Of a stretch of DNA of 64,000 nt, positions 53,086 through 62,389 are shown one piece after another (the first letter of the stretch is position 1; each line of letters opens with the position of its first letter). Below the pieces are notes generated by a model that did no database searches, was not told the origin of the DNA, and saw only the letters and a list, made by a program, of their open reading frames with translations. The stretch lies in the NCBI RefSeq assembly GCF_003144095.1, contig NZ_NSKH01000023.1:186001-250000 (forward strand), written 5' to 3'. The DNA is from Streptomyces sp. ICBB 8177 (GTDB taxonomy: Bacteria; Actinomycetota; Actinomycetes; Streptomycetales; Streptomycetaceae). Both the position numbers and the translations under genes were made by a program.

Positions 53086-53091
53086 TATATT
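53086..53091 (+). promoter_or_regulatory. Possible -10 element of the ROK kinase gene
   Basis: TATATT stands out in the 65-bp GC-rich gap between the GntR stop and the kinase start, 31 nt before the TTG start codon. No convincing -35 is seen. Confidence 0.4.
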
Positions 53092-53122
53092 GGGCGGCTG
53101 GACCCCCGACCCGGAGAACCCC

Positions 53123-54277
53123 TTGAGCGCCTACCGCGAACGCGTCCACCGCACGGGCGCGGCGCGATCGACCGTCCTGCGCACCGTCGGCCGCCGGGAG
53201 CGCCGCTCCCACCTGACCGCCCCGCGGGTGCCCACCGTGGGCATCGACATCGGCGGCACCAAGGTCATGGCGGGCGTGGTCGACCCCGACGGGCACATCC
53301 TGGAGCAGCTGCGCACCGAGACGCCGGACAAGTCCAAGAGCCCCAAGGTGGTCGAGGACACCATCGTCGAACTCGTCCTGGACCTGTCGGAACGCCACGA
53401 CGTGCACGCCGTCGGCATCGGCGCCGCGGGCTGGGTGGACGCCGACCGCTCCCGGGTGCTGTTCGCCCCGCACCTGTCGTGGCGCGACGAACCGCTGCGC
53501 GACCGCCTCGCCGAGCGGCTGCTCGTGCCGGTCATGGTCGACAACGACGCCAACACCGCGGCGTGGGCCGAGTGGCGGTTCGGCGCCGGGCGCGGCGAGG
53601 ACCACCTCGTCATGATCACCCTCGGCACCGGCATCGGCGGCGCGATCCTGGAGGACGGCCAGGTCAAGCGCGGCCGCTGGGGGGTGGCGGGGGAGTTCGG
53701 CCACATGCAGGTCGTCCCCGGCGGCCACCGCTGCGCCTGCGGCAACCGCGGCTGCTGGGAGCAGTACAGCTCGGGCAACGCGCTGGTGCGCGAGGCCCGC
53801 GAGCTGGCCGCCGCCGAGTCGCCGGTCGCCTACGGGATCATCGACCGGGTCGGCGGGCAGATCGGCGACATCACCGGGCCGCTGATCACCGAGCTGGCCC
53901 GCGGCGGCGACGCGATGTGCGTCGAACTGTTCCAGGACATCGGCCACTGGCTCGGCGTCGGCATCGCCAACCTCGCCGCCGCCCTCGACCCGTCCTGCTT
54001 CGTCGTCGGCGGTGGCGTCTCGGCCGCCGACGACCTGCTGATCACCCCGGCCCGCGACGCGTTCCGCCGTACGCTGACCGGCCGCGGTTACCGGCCCGAG
54101 GCGAGGATCGTGCGCGCGCAGCTGGGCCCGGAGGCGGGCATGGTCGGCGCGGCGGACCTGGCCCGGCTGGTCGCGCGCCGCTTCCGGCGCACCAACCGGC
54201 GACGCGTCGAGCGCTTCGAACGCGGCCCGTTCCAAACGCTGTTGACCCCGCGCGGCCGGGCGGAGGACGAACGATGA
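53123..54277 (+). CDS. ROK family glucokinase-like sugar kinase
   Basis: A 384-residue ROK kinase. The phosphate-binding motif GIDIGGTKVMAGVVD is near residue 36, the catalytic aspartate in VDNDANTAAWAEW near 140, LGTGIGGAI near 175, and the zinc motif GEFGHMQVVPGGHRCACGNR continuing GCWEQY. Unlike the ROK protein at 38956 it has no helix-turn-helix; its N terminus is a basic tail (RTGAARSTVLRTVGRRERRS) and its C terminus is Arg-rich. It resembles long glucokinase homologues of Streptomyces. TTG 53123 follows GGAGAA by 5 nt. It overlaps the next gene by 4 bp. Confidence 0.85.
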   Translation: MSAYRERVHRTGAARSTVLRTVGRRERRSHLTAPRVPTVGIDIGGTKVMAGVVDPDGHILEQLRTETPDKSKSPKVVEDTIVELVLDLSERHDVHAVGIGAAGWVDADRSRVLFAPHLSWRDEPLRDRLAERLLVPVMVDNDANTAAWAEWRFGAGRGEDHLVMITLGTGIGGAILEDGQVKRGRWGVAGEFGHMQVVPGGHRCACGNRGCWEQYSSGNALVREARELAAAESPVAYGIIDRVGGQIGDITGPLITELARGGDAMCVELFQDIGHWLGVGIANLAAALDPSCFVVGGGVSAADDLLITPARDAFRRTLTGRGYRPEARIVRAQLGPEAGMVGAADLARLVARRFRRTNRRRVERFERGPFQTLLTPRGRAEDER

Positions 54278-54846
54278 GCACCGAGGCACGGGTGGACGAC
54301 GCCCCGACCGTCCCGCAGGCCTCCGAGCCGCCGCGCCCACGGCACCGCTGGGTCAAGCCGGTCGTCGTCTCGCTGCTGATCGCGATCCCCGCCGGCTACG
54401 GCGCGGTGGCCGCCGTGCAGAGCCGCGACACCGACGGCGACAAGCAGATCAAGGCCGAGATGGCCGGCCTCGTCGACAGCTGGCCCAGCCATCTGCAACG
54501 CAGCATCTACCAGGTCCCCGTGCCGTACAGCGCGACCCACGTGGCGTACTACGAGTGGAACTCCTGGAAGACCAGCTCGCTGTACGTCCGCTTCACCACG
54601 ACCGGCGGCGGCCTCGACACGTTCCTGGCCCAGCTCGGCACCGGCCGTACCGACCTCAGGTCCGGCCACGTCACCATCCCCGCGGACCAGGCGAAGCGCG
54701 TCGGCTGGACCTTCCCGGCCGGCCATGCCTGGTCGGGCGTCACCCTCTCGCAGTCCGGCAAGGCCCCCACCCACGAGGTCACCGTCGACCTGGACGACCC
54801 GGACGCCCCGGTGGTCTACGTGGTGTCGACGACGACGTTCGGCTGA
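54274..54846 (+). CDS. Single-pass membrane protein of unknown function
   Basis: A 190-residue protein with a Pro-rich cytoplasmic N terminus, one transmembrane segment at about residues 30-48 (PVVVSLLIAIPAGYGAVAAV), and an extracytoplasmic beta-rich domain (HLQRSIYQVPVPYSATHVAY, FTTTGGGLDTFLAQLG, VTVDLDDPDAPVVYVVSTTT). I do not recognise the family. The start overlaps the ROK kinase stop (ATGA), so it is co-translated with that gene. Confidence 0.7.
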   Translation: MSTEARVDDAPTVPQASEPPRPRHRWVKPVVVSLLIAIPAGYGAVAAVQSRDTDGDKQIKAEMAGLVDSWPSHLQRSIYQVPVPYSATHVAYYEWNSWKTSSLYVRFTTTGGGLDTFLAQLGTGRTDLRSGHVTIPADQAKRVGWTFPAGHAWSGVTLSQSGKAPTHEVTVDLDDPDAPVVYVVSTTTFG

Positions 54847-54880
54847 CGCCGCGGGAGGTTCGGGGCCGGGGCCGGCGGCC

Positions 54881-55862
54881 TCAGGCTTGCGCCGCCGTGG
54901 TCCCGCTCGGGTCCTGGTAGACCGGCTCCAGGGCGTGGTACGCGCCGCCGCGCGCCGCCGCGGTGAAGCCCAGGGTGGAGAGCATGACCTCGCAGCCGCC
55001 GACGTCGGGGGCCATCACGCGTTCGTCGAGGACGGAGCGGACGCGGTCCAGCAGGTAGTCGCCGAAGTAGGCGAAGTGACCGCCCAGCACGATCGCCCGG
55101 GGGTTGAGGACGTCCGCGAGGAGCGCCAGGCCCAGGCCCAGGCTGTCGGCGACGCGGTCGAGGGCGGCCAGGGTGCGGGTGTCACCCGACCCGGCGCGGT
55201 CGCGCAGGTCGGCCAGCCGCTGTTCGAGGTCGACCGCGGGATCGCGTACGGCGTCGCCGGTGTCGGCCGCGAAGCGCAGCAGCGCGGACAGCCCGACCAT
55301 GGTCTCCCAGCAGCCGCGGCGTCCGCAGGCGCACGGGAAGCCGGTGGGGTCCAGCGGCATGTGCCCGATCTCGCCGGCGAACCCGGCCGCGCCGCGCAGC
55401 AGTTGGCCGCCGGAGATGATGCCGCCGCCGACCCCGGTCTCGCCGGTGACGTAGATCAGGTCGTGGATGTCGGCGGCGCAGGCCACCAGGTACTCGGCGA
55501 CCGCGCCCAGCTTGGCGTCGTTCTCCACGCTCAGCGGTGGCGCCGCGGGGCCGAGGCGGTCGCGCAGGCCGTCGAGCGCGGCGACCTGGCGCCAGCCGAT
55601 GTTCGGCGCGTAGCCGACGACCCCGGTCTCCAGGTTGATCACTCCGGGCGCGGCGAGCGTCACCCCGACCGTGCGGGCGCCGCGTCCGCGCAGCGTGTCC
55701 AGGGCGTCGCGGATCACCGCGGCGGTGGCGTCCAGGACCGACCCGGCCTCGGTCCCGGGTACGTCGAGGGGGACGCGCCGCTCCACGATCACCTCGCCGC
55801 ACAGGTTCAGCGCGATCAGGCTCAGGTAGTCGACGTTGATCTCGACACCGATGCCGCACTGG
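54881..55862 (-). pseudogene. ROK family regulator lacking its N-terminal DNA-binding domain
   Basis: The frame encodes about 325 residues of the ROK kinase-like effector domain, starting abruptly at GIGVEINVDYLSLIALNLCG. It includes VENDAKLGAVAEYL, TGETGVGGGIISGG and the zinc motif GEIGHMPLDPTGFPCACGRR. The roughly 80-residue winged helix-turn-helix of ROK repressors is absent, and no start codon or ribosome-binding site precedes the homology. The break falls where the divergent glycosidase-like gene also begins in mid-protein, so one deletion probably truncated both. The frame beyond the break stays open only as a shadow of that gene. Confidence 0.75.
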
Positions 55863-57160
55863 CGTCCGGCGGCCGCCCCCCGGTGCAGCGCCCGCACTTC
55901 GCCCCCTACACCGACGCCCCCGGCCGGGAGCTGAGCCACTCGGTGTGGATGCTGGAGGCGCAACGGCACCTGCGGCCCGCCGGGGTGGGCAGCGAGCCGG
56001 AGATCGAGAACTGGCCGCACACCGCCTGGTCGAAGTCCGACACCCAGACCTGGTCCGAGATGGTTGCCGCGCAACTCTCCGGAGCCGACGCGCTGTTGCT
56101 CAACGTCCATCCCACCTTCGGCGCTCGCGCCGAGCGGTACCCCGCGGTGGGCGAGATGCTGCGCCGCTCCCGGCCGGCCCTCGACCGGATCGCCCGGCGG
56201 CGGCCCGCCGAGGCCCAGGCCCTGGGCGTGGGCCTGCCGTACCGCCAGGACACCGCGGCACGGATACGCACCGGTGGCGCCGCCCGGGACGGGGGGACGC
56301 CGGTGGACCCGGCGCTCGGCGCGCCAACCGTGGGCCACGCCCTGGACGAACTGGCCGTCGACCCGCAGCCCGCCGCCGACTTCCTGCTGCGCTACGGGAT
56401 CCCGGTCACCCCGCGGCCCGCCCCGGTGCAGGCGCTGTTCGGGCCGGCCGCGTGGGCCTTCGACGACGAGGAGGTGCGCCGCATGCTCGCCGGCGGACTG
56501 CTGCTCGACGGGGTCGCCGCGGCCGTGCTCGACGAACGCGGCTTCGCCCGCTGGACCGGGGTGCGCGTCACGGAGACGGTCGGACGGGAGCAGGACGCCG
56601 CGCCCGGCCCGTACGCCCTGGAGCGGGTGACCGCCGAAGCGCCCGTCGCCGGGGTCCCCGAGGACACCGGGCTGAGCGTCAACCTCCAGCCGGCGCTGGC
56701 CAGGCTGGAGCCGTTGGACGGCGCGACGGTCTGGACCCGGGTGGTGACCGCCGAAGGCGTCCACTGGGGCGCCGGACGCTGCGGCTTCGCCAACGACCTC
56801 GGGGGCAGGGCGATGGTGCTGGCCGCCACCCGCCCCCAGGACCTGGCGCGTGACGACAACGGCCGACGCCTCGCGCACGCGACGGTCCGCTTCCTCGAAG
56901 CCGACCGCCCGCGGCTCCCGCTGGCCAGTGGCGGCCCGTACCTGATCCCCCACCTGACGCTGCATCAGGACGACGTGCACCGCCTCGCCGTGGCCAACAG
57001 CAGTGCCGACCCGGCCACGGTACGCGTCGACTTCCCGTCGCCGCCCGACGAGGTCCACGCCACCATGCTGGCCCCGCTCGCCGAACCCGCCCCCGCGGGC
57101 TGCCGGTTGAACGGAGAGCCTTCGGTCCCCCATCGGGGGTGGCTGGTCGTCGAGTGGTGA
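55863..57160 (+). pseudogene. Glycosidase-like protein, 5' truncated
   Basis: About 430 residues of a protein that begins inside a domain (FAPYTDAPGRELSHSVWMLE, EIENWPHTAWSKSDTQTW, LSGADALLLNVHPTFGAR). It continues with a beta-rich C-terminal region (NDLGGRAMVLAATRPQDLAR, LPLASGGPYLIPHLTLHQDD). It resembles bacterial sugar hydrolases of uncertain family with a GH42-like barrel. The expected N-terminal part of the barrel is missing and no ribosome-binding site precedes the first GTG (55883) or ATG (55948). The 3' end is intact. It faces the truncated ROK gene across the same junction. Confidence 0.6.
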
Positions 57161-57189
57161 ACCCGATCCACCGGACAAGGAGAACCGCG

Positions 57190-57207
57190 ATGAGGTGTAC
57201 GACATGA
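57190..57207 (+). CDS. Five-codon upstream reading frame (MRCTT)
   Basis: ATG 57190 has the best ribosome-binding site of the region (AAGGAG, 7 nt away). The frame MRCTT stops at TGA 57205-57207, which overlaps the ATG of the following secreted protein gene (ATGA). It may be a translational leader that couples ribosomes onto the main start, or an accidental feature. Confidence 0.4.
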   Translation: MRCTT

Positions 57208-59414
57208 GGCGCACTGGCATCAGGCGCGAATCCACCAACAGGACAGCTCTGCGCTGGGCGGGCGCTGCGGCGGCGCTGGCGCTCGCGCTGTCCGCACTGG
57301 CCGCCGCGCCACCGGCCGGCGCGGCGGCGAACGCCACGAACACCGGCTCCGGCACGATCACCATCGGCTCGCAGTGCCTGGACGGCAGCGGCCCGGGCGG
57401 TGCGCACCTCGCCGGGTGCGACGGCTCGGCCACCCAGCAGTGGACCTGGACGAGCAGCGGTGGGATCAGCACCACCGACGGGTGCCTGGACATCCCCGGC
57501 GGTTCGACCGCCGATGGCACGCCGGTCCGGCTGGACGCCTGCTCGACGGGCGCCGCCGGACAGCACTTCAGCCACCTGCCCGACAGCACCGTCTTCGCCG
57601 CCGAGTCCGGCAAGTGCCTTGCCGTGCAAAGTGGTTCGGCCACCGCCGGCGCGGCCGTGGGGCTCGACGCGTGCGACGCCACCCAGGCGGGCCAGCGCTG
57701 GACGGCGGCCACCGCGCCCGGCGCGCGGTACGACCTGTCGGCCGGCAAGCCCGTACCGTTCTCGAACACCGACGACACCCCGGCGTACCCGTTCATCGAC
57801 AAGGACGGGACCTTCTACTACCAGCAGTCCCACTCCCTCTACGGGAAGACCGACTCGCGGCAGTGGAGCTTTTACTCGGGAAGCGACTTCGACACCGCCA
57901 CGCTCGATCCCATCAGCAGCGCGGTGAACCCGGCCAACCCCCAGGACCGCAACGACGACACGACCTGGCGCTGCAACAACGGTCCCACGGGCGTGCAGAG
58001 CACCTACGCGCCGAGCGGCTCCGGCTACGCGGAGCGCGACTACTGCGACCTGCTGGGCACCTGGGTCGACCCGGACACCGGCTACTGGTACGGCCTGGTG
58101 CACAACGAGTTCACCCCGCAGCCCTTCGGCGACGGCCTGCACTACGACGCCATCGACTACGCGGTCTCCAAGGACCAGGGGCACACCTGGACCATCGAGG
58201 GCCACGTCATCACCTCGCCGTACAGCACCGAGCGCGACGACACCGGCCAGTTCCCGCAGTCGACCTACTACTACGGCGACGGCGACCAGCGGCTGTTCGT
58301 CGACGACCGCACCGGCTACTTCTACGCCTTCTACTCCACCCGCGTGCTCAACAAGGCGGACGACAAGGAGATATGGGAGGAGCACGTGGCCCGGGCGTCC
58401 ATCTCCGGCAAGATGGCGCCCTCGTCGTGGCACAAGTGGTACGACGGGTCGTGGACCAGCCCGGGCGTCGGCGGCAAGGAGAGCGACCTGATCCCCGCCG
58501 ACGGCGGCGGCACCGGCTACGTGCCCTCGGCCAAGGACTACCAGCCCGGCGACGGCGGCACCGTGCAGAGCCAGTCGAGCGCCGGCACCATGCCCGCCCA
58601 GTCGCAACTGGCCGTGCTCAACGTGGCGTGGGACGCGTACCTCGGTGAGTACATCGGCACACCCCAGAACAGTCTCGCGCAGGACACCGGCACCAAGGCG
58701 CCGCTGCACTTCTACGCGACCAAGGACCTGGCCACCGAGCAGTGGACCGACATGGGAAGCATCGCGTCGCTGCCCAACGCCAGCTGGTACCGGTGGTTCC
58801 TGGACTCCAGGACCCTGACCGCCTCGCAGGTCCTGGGCAAGACCTTCCGCTCCTACTGCGCGTACTACTGCTCGACGGGGGACGGCGAGTACGCGGACGT
58901 CACCATCACCGCCAGGACGGCGGCCGGGCAGTCCGCGCCGCCGGTGCGCAGCGGCGCGTCCTACGGCATCACGGCGTCCGACGGGCGGCTGCTGGCCCAG
59001 TCCGGAAACGGCCTGACGGCCGCCGACCGGGTCGGCCCGACATCGAGGTGGACGTTCACCAGCACCGGCGACGGATTCTTCACCGTCGTCAACTCCCGCA
59101 CCCACCAGGCCCTGGGCGTCAGCGGCAGGGCCTGGGGCGCCCCCACCACACTGTCGCGTCCGGCCGCCGATCCGTCCGCGCGGCAGGAGTGGTCGGTCCA
59201 GCAGGTCATGCGCTCCGCGCCGTCCGGCGGCCCGTCGGTCCCCACGGGCACGTACCGGCTGGTCAACCGCTACAGCGGTCTGGCCCTCAGCCTGGGCGGA
59301 CCGAGATCGCACTCCGCGGTGACCGCACCGCAGCGCGACTGGGACAACTCGGGCCCGGGCAGGGCGGACACCCGGCTGGTCTCCGCGCAACTGCTGACCT
59401 TCACCACCGGCTGA
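57204..59414 (+). CDS. Secreted protein with ricin-type lectin domain
   Basis: A 736-residue secreted protein. Residues 1-44 form a long Sec signal peptide (RALRWAGAAA-like core ALALALSALAAAPPAGAAA). Residues about 50-175 form a ricin B beta-trefoil (CLDIPGGSTADGTPVRLDAC, QQWTW and QRWTAA motifs). The large middle part has propeller-like repeats rich in Tyr and Asp (DGTFYYQQSHSLYG, GTWVDPDTGYWYGLVHNEFT, DDRTGYFYAFYSTRVLN). The last 140 residues look like another lectin-type module. A carbohydrate-active role is likely; no catalytic residue can be named. GTG 57195 is an alternative start. Confidence 0.75.
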   Translation: MRRTGIRRESTNRTALRWAGAAAALALALSALAAAPPAGAAANATNTGSGTITIGSQCLDGSGPGGAHLAGCDGSATQQWTWTSSGGISTTDGCLDIPGGSTADGTPVRLDACSTGAAGQHFSHLPDSTVFAAESGKCLAVQSGSATAGAAVGLDACDATQAGQRWTAATAPGARYDLSAGKPVPFSNTDDTPAYPFIDKDGTFYYQQSHSLYGKTDSRQWSFYSGSDFDTATLDPISSAVNPANPQDRNDDTTWRCNNGPTGVQSTYAPSGSGYAERDYCDLLGTWVDPDTGYWYGLVHNEFTPQPFGDGLHYDAIDYAVSKDQGHTWTIEGHVITSPYSTERDDTGQFPQSTYYYGDGDQRLFVDDRTGYFYAFYSTRVLNKADDKEIWEEHVARASISGKMAPSSWHKWYDGSWTSPGVGGKESDLIPADGGGTGYVPSAKDYQPGDGGTVQSQSSAGTMPAQSQLAVLNVAWDAYLGEYIGTPQNSLAQDTGTKAPLHFYATKDLATEQWTDMGSIASLPNASWYRWFLDSRTLTASQVLGKTFRSYCAYYCSTGDGEYADVTITARTAAGQSAPPVRSGASYGITASDGRLLAQSGNGLTAADRVGPTSRWTFTSTGDGFFTVVNSRTHQALGVSGRAWGAPTTLSRPAADPSARQEWSVQQVMRSAPSGGPSVPTGTYRLVNRYSGLALSLGGPRSHSAVTAPQRDWDNSGPGRADTRLVSAQLLTFTTG

Positions 59415-59428
59415 GGCGAGGTGAGGCA

Positions 59429-59462
59429 GCCGTGGCCGCCGTCGAGGGACGGCGGCCACGGC
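59429..59462 (+). terminator. Terminator of the lectin gene (15-bp perfect stem)
   Basis: GCCGTGGCCGCCGTC (59429-59443) pairs perfectly with 59448-59462 around GAGG, 15 nt after the stop codon. Confidence 0.8.
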
Positions 59463-59556
59463 CTGGCGGGGTCGGCTTCGGCGCGGCCGTAGGGTGGTCC
59501 TGCGGAGGCCGCGACCCCCGTCCGTACGGCGTGGCGGCGTGTGGGAGCGTGATCGG

Positions 59557-59664
59557 GTGAGTGAGACGACGGCACAGACCCTTCAATACCGCTGCGACGG
59601 GCAGGAACACGCTCCGGCCCTGGTCCTGGGGCCGGCCCTCGGCACCACCTGGCACAGGTTGTAG
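59557..59664 (+). pseudogene. 5' remnant of a 3-oxoadipate enol-lactonase (pcaD/pcaL)
   Basis: The 35 codons VSETTAQTLQYRCDGQEHAP followed by ALVLGPALGTTWHRL match the extreme N terminus of pca enol-lactonases of actinomycetes (alpha/beta hydrolase with the LGTTWHMW motif). The frame then ends at TAG and the rest of the roughly 260-residue enzyme is missing. What follows is not recognisably hydrolase. It is the start of a run of gene fragments. Confidence 0.65.
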
Positions 59665-60041
59665 AAACCGTCCAGGGGCGTCTACGCCAGTCCAGCGCGG
59701 GCATGGAACCCCAGGTCAGAGCGTTCTGGTCCGTGAGGGGTCGCCCAGTCGGTGATTGTTCGGTGATAGACGAGTGATACGGCGAGGCCCCGCCGGGGCA
59801 CTTCCTGCCGGGACTCCACGCGGAGCCCTGAGACGGCGCAGCCGCACCGGATCGCTCCGGTGCGGCTGCGCCGTGAGATCGGCTGCGCTGGCGCGGACGA
59901 TGCGGTCGGCGCCTCACGCAGTCTGGGTTCCTGCGACGATCTGGGAGTGCATGCTTTGCGATCGCACCCGCCTACTCGTCCGTAACGATCCGCGCCGTCG
60001 TCGGTGAGGGCGCCGGCTTCCACGGCGGTGCGCCCGGATCC
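59665..60041. other. Region of unrecognised debris with a terminator-like hairpin
   Basis: No gene is supported. After a stop, the short frame YGEAPPGHFLPGLHAEP (ending near 59831) reads like the C terminus of a protein and is followed directly by a hairpin. This suggests the tail of another lost gene. Confidence 0.45.
59834..59873 (+). terminator. Hairpin with 18-bp perfect stem
   Basis: CGGCGCAGCCGCACCGGA (59834-59851) pairs perfectly with 59856-59873 around TCGC. It presumably terminated the lost gene upstream. Confidence 0.65.
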
Positions 60042-60233
60042 GATCGCCCTGTCGCTATCCACTTCTGCTTCGGCGCCCCGCTCGCGCGACTCGAGGTCCA
60101 GATCGCGGTCGGCGAGTTCGTCCGCCGGGTGCAGGACCCCCGGCTCGTCGAGGACCCCCCGCCGTACCGGCACAACCAGATCTTCCGCGGCCCGCGCCAC
60201 GTCCTGGTCGACATCGACGGCATTCTCGACTGA
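60042..60233 (+). pseudogene. 3' remnant of a cytochrome P450
   Basis: The frame DRPVAIHFCFGAPLARLEVQ, then IAVGEFVRRVQDP and a short tail to TGA, is the heme-cysteine loop and C-terminal 55 residues of a bacterial P450 (GIHFCxGAPLARLE motif). The preceding 300 or more residues, including the I and K helices, are missing, and no start exists. The frame upstream of the match has no P450 features. Confidence 0.75.
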
Positions 60234-60257
60234 CCAGTGTGTGCCGGAGGCATCGCT

Positions 60258-61064
60258 ATGCGCGCTTTTCGACTCGTCCGTTGGCGGCAGCCGCCCGAGC
60301 TGCGCGAGGTGCCGGTGCCCGAGCCCGGCGCGGGCCCGCTCCTGGTGAAGATCGCAGGTGCCGGTGCCTGTCACTCCGATCTGCACATCATGCAGGCACC
60401 TGCCGCCCGGCTTCACGGATCCGCCCTTCACGCTCGGCCATGAGAACGCGGGGTGGGTGGAGCGGCTGGGACCGGGCGTCACGGGGTTCGAGCCCGGGGA
60501 CCCTGTGATCGTCTACGGCTCCTGGGGTTGTGGCATCTGCGCCAACTCCCGTCAGGGCCAGGAGAACTACTGCCAGGAGCGCGCGGGTGGGCCTGCGCGG
60601 TGGACACCACGGCGGCATGGCCGAGTACCTGCTGGTCCCGGCGGCGCGCTACCTGATTCCGCTCGGCGCCCCCGCCAGGCCGCCCCGCTCAGCGACGCCG
60701 GACTGACCGGCTATCACGCTGTGAAGCGGCGCAGCAGGGCGCTCAGCTCGTGCTGGACATGGTCCGCACCGACCCGACACTGCGGATGGCTGCTCAGATG
60801 GCCAGGATGCTCGGCCACCTGACCATTGTCGGCCTCGGCGGCGGAGCCCTGCCCGTCGACTTCTCCAGCCCGCCGCACGAGTGCTCGGTCGCCTCCCCCT
60901 ACTGGGGCTCCCTCACCGAACTGATGGAAGTGATCACGCTCGCCCAGCAGGAGAGGATCGATGTGCTGGCCGAGCACTTCCCCCTGCAACGCGCCGACGA
61001 GGCTTACCGGCTCCTGCACGACGGCAGGATCCACGGACGCGCCGTCATCACTCCCCACGCGTGA
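60258..61064 (+). pseudogene. Zinc-dependent alcohol dehydrogenase, frameshifted and internally deleted
   Basis: Pieces of one medium-chain zinc alcohol dehydrogenase appear in order but in different frames. They are MRAFRLVRWRQPPELREVPV with ACHSDLHIM (60258-60395), LPPGFTDPPFTLGHENAGWV with CGICANSRQGQENYC (from 60400), GGHHGGMAEYLLVPAARYLI (from 60599), LSDAGLTGYHAVKR (from 60679), and LVLDMVRTDPTLRMAAQMAR to the end (from about 60740). At least three frameshifts are needed. The NAD-binding Rossmann core of roughly 75 residues between HAVKR and LVLDMV is deleted. A good ribosome-binding site (GGAGG) still precedes ATG 60258. Confidence 0.85.
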
Positions 61065-61285
61065 ATGCGGTCGTCAACGCGAAAGGACACCACGACTGTG
61101 CCTGGCCGCCGGCATCCGGGAGGTCCGGCGAGACCGCCCCCTGCTCCCGCAGGACGGAGGAGCTTGCTCGGACCACCTCATGCGCCAGGGACCCTCGCCC
61201 TTCCCACCGAGCGACATGAGGCCGGCCGGGTGACGATGGACATGTAGTGACGTGACCATGCTGCTCACAGAAGGAGGTAGGTGCC
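61065..61285. other. Intergenic region before the HdeD-like gene
   Basis: No gene or clear motif other than the AAGGAGG ribosome-binding site at its right end. Confidence 0.5.
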
Positions 61286-61963
61286 ATGACATCTCCTTCC
61301 GATTCCCCCGGTTCCGTTCCACCACGTAGCACCGAACCGCAAGAGAGCCCCGCGGCCGAAGGCATCGCCGCCCTGGCGAACGCGGGCTGGCAGATCCTGC
61401 TCACCATGGGCCTCGCCACCATCGCCCTGGGCGTCGTCGCCCTGGTCTGGCCGGGCGAGACGCTCCGCGTCGTCGGCGTGCTCTTCGGCGTCTACCTGCT
61501 GGCCACCGGCGTCTTCCAGCTCGCCGCCGCCTTCGGCACCCGCGTCCCCCGGCATCTTCGGGTACTGCACTTCATCACCGGCGCGGCCTCCATCCTGCTG
61601 GGACTGATCTGCTTCCGGGGACCCCTGGAGTCACTTTTCCTGCTGGCCCTGTGGATCGGCTTCAGCTGGCTGTTCCGGGGCACCTTGGAGACGGTCGCGG
61701 CGGCCTCCGATGAGACCATGCCGGCCCGCGGCTGGCACGTGGCCTTCGGCATCATCGGCACCCTGGCCGGCATCGTGATGATCGTCATGCCGTTCGCCTC
61801 CATCACGACCCTCACCCTGGTCGTGGGCGTCATGGCCATCGTCGTCGGCCTGACCGAGGTGGTCCGTGCCGTCAGGACACGCGTCGAGATCGGCCATCTG
61901 GCCGCCGGCACCGCCCCCCAGCGGCGCCCCCTGTTCCACGCACGAGCGCACCCCCAGCACTGA
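61286..61963 (+). CDS. HdeD family membrane protein
   Basis: A 225-residue membrane protein with a polar N terminus of about 30 residues and six hydrophobic segments in three pairs (GWQILLTMGLATIALGVVAL, LFGVYLLATGVFQLAAAFGT, FITGAASILLGLICF, FLLALWIGFSWLFRGTLETV, VAFGIIGTLAGIVMIVMPFA, LTLVVGVMAIVVGLTEVVRA). This is the DUF308/HdeD pattern; HdeD takes part in acid resistance in enteric bacteria. The actinobacterial role is unknown. AAGGAGG precedes the ATG. It appears intact among pseudogenes. Confidence 0.82.
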   Translation: MTSPSDSPGSVPPRSTEPQESPAAEGIAALANAGWQILLTMGLATIALGVVALVWPGETLRVVGVLFGVYLLATGVFQLAAAFGTRVPRHLRVLHFITGAASILLGLICFRGPLESLFLLALWIGFSWLFRGTLETVAAASDETMPARGWHVAFGIIGTLAGIVMIVMPFASITTLTLVVGVMAIVVGLTEVVRAVRTRVEIGHLAAGTAPQRRPLFHARAHPQH

Positions 61964-62389
61964 TCGGCGGAGCCGGATGGGCCCGACGCGGCGAGCGGCG
62001 ACATCGCGCCACCTCCGGGGGGCGTCGGCCGGCGAACGGTCCTTCGCGCGCATCGTGCGGCGCGGCTGTGATGGCGACGCTGGCGTCGTGCTGCGTGCTC
62101 AACTGGGCGGGGTGATCTCGGACGTCGGCTCATTCGTCAGGGCGGCAGGCGGCAGCCGAGGTACTCGGTCAGTCCGACGTCCGGGTTCCGCTCGCACACT
62201 GACCAGGTGAGGGCGGTCAACAGGCCGCTCTCACCCCGGGTCTTCGCTGTCTGCCGGGTCTGTCCGTTCAAGCTGTGCCCTGCAAGCCCGACCGGCCCGT
62301 CGACGATCTTTCGCCTGACGAGGAAAAGCGCAGGCGTCGACCTGGGGGAACGCCTCGCTGCGCGTGTGGCGGCCGGATTCCAGGGGCCG
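61964..62389. other. 426-bp stretch without a recognised gene
   Basis: Short frames on both strands have no family pattern, ribosome-binding site or consistent codon use. It may be decayed sequence like the pseudogenes to its left. Confidence 0.5.

Noticed and set aside
57127-57139. CCCCCATCGGGGG, similar to the LuxR-type operator
   Set aside because: It lies inside the coding 3' end of the truncated glycosidase-like gene, has an odd-length centre and no acyl-CoA gene follows.
59682-60482. A 266-codon minus-strand frame that might be a transposase remnant
   Set aside because: No transposase or integrase motif, no terminal inverted repeats and no target duplication were seen; it overlaps clear P450 and alcohol dehydrogenase remnants on the other strand.
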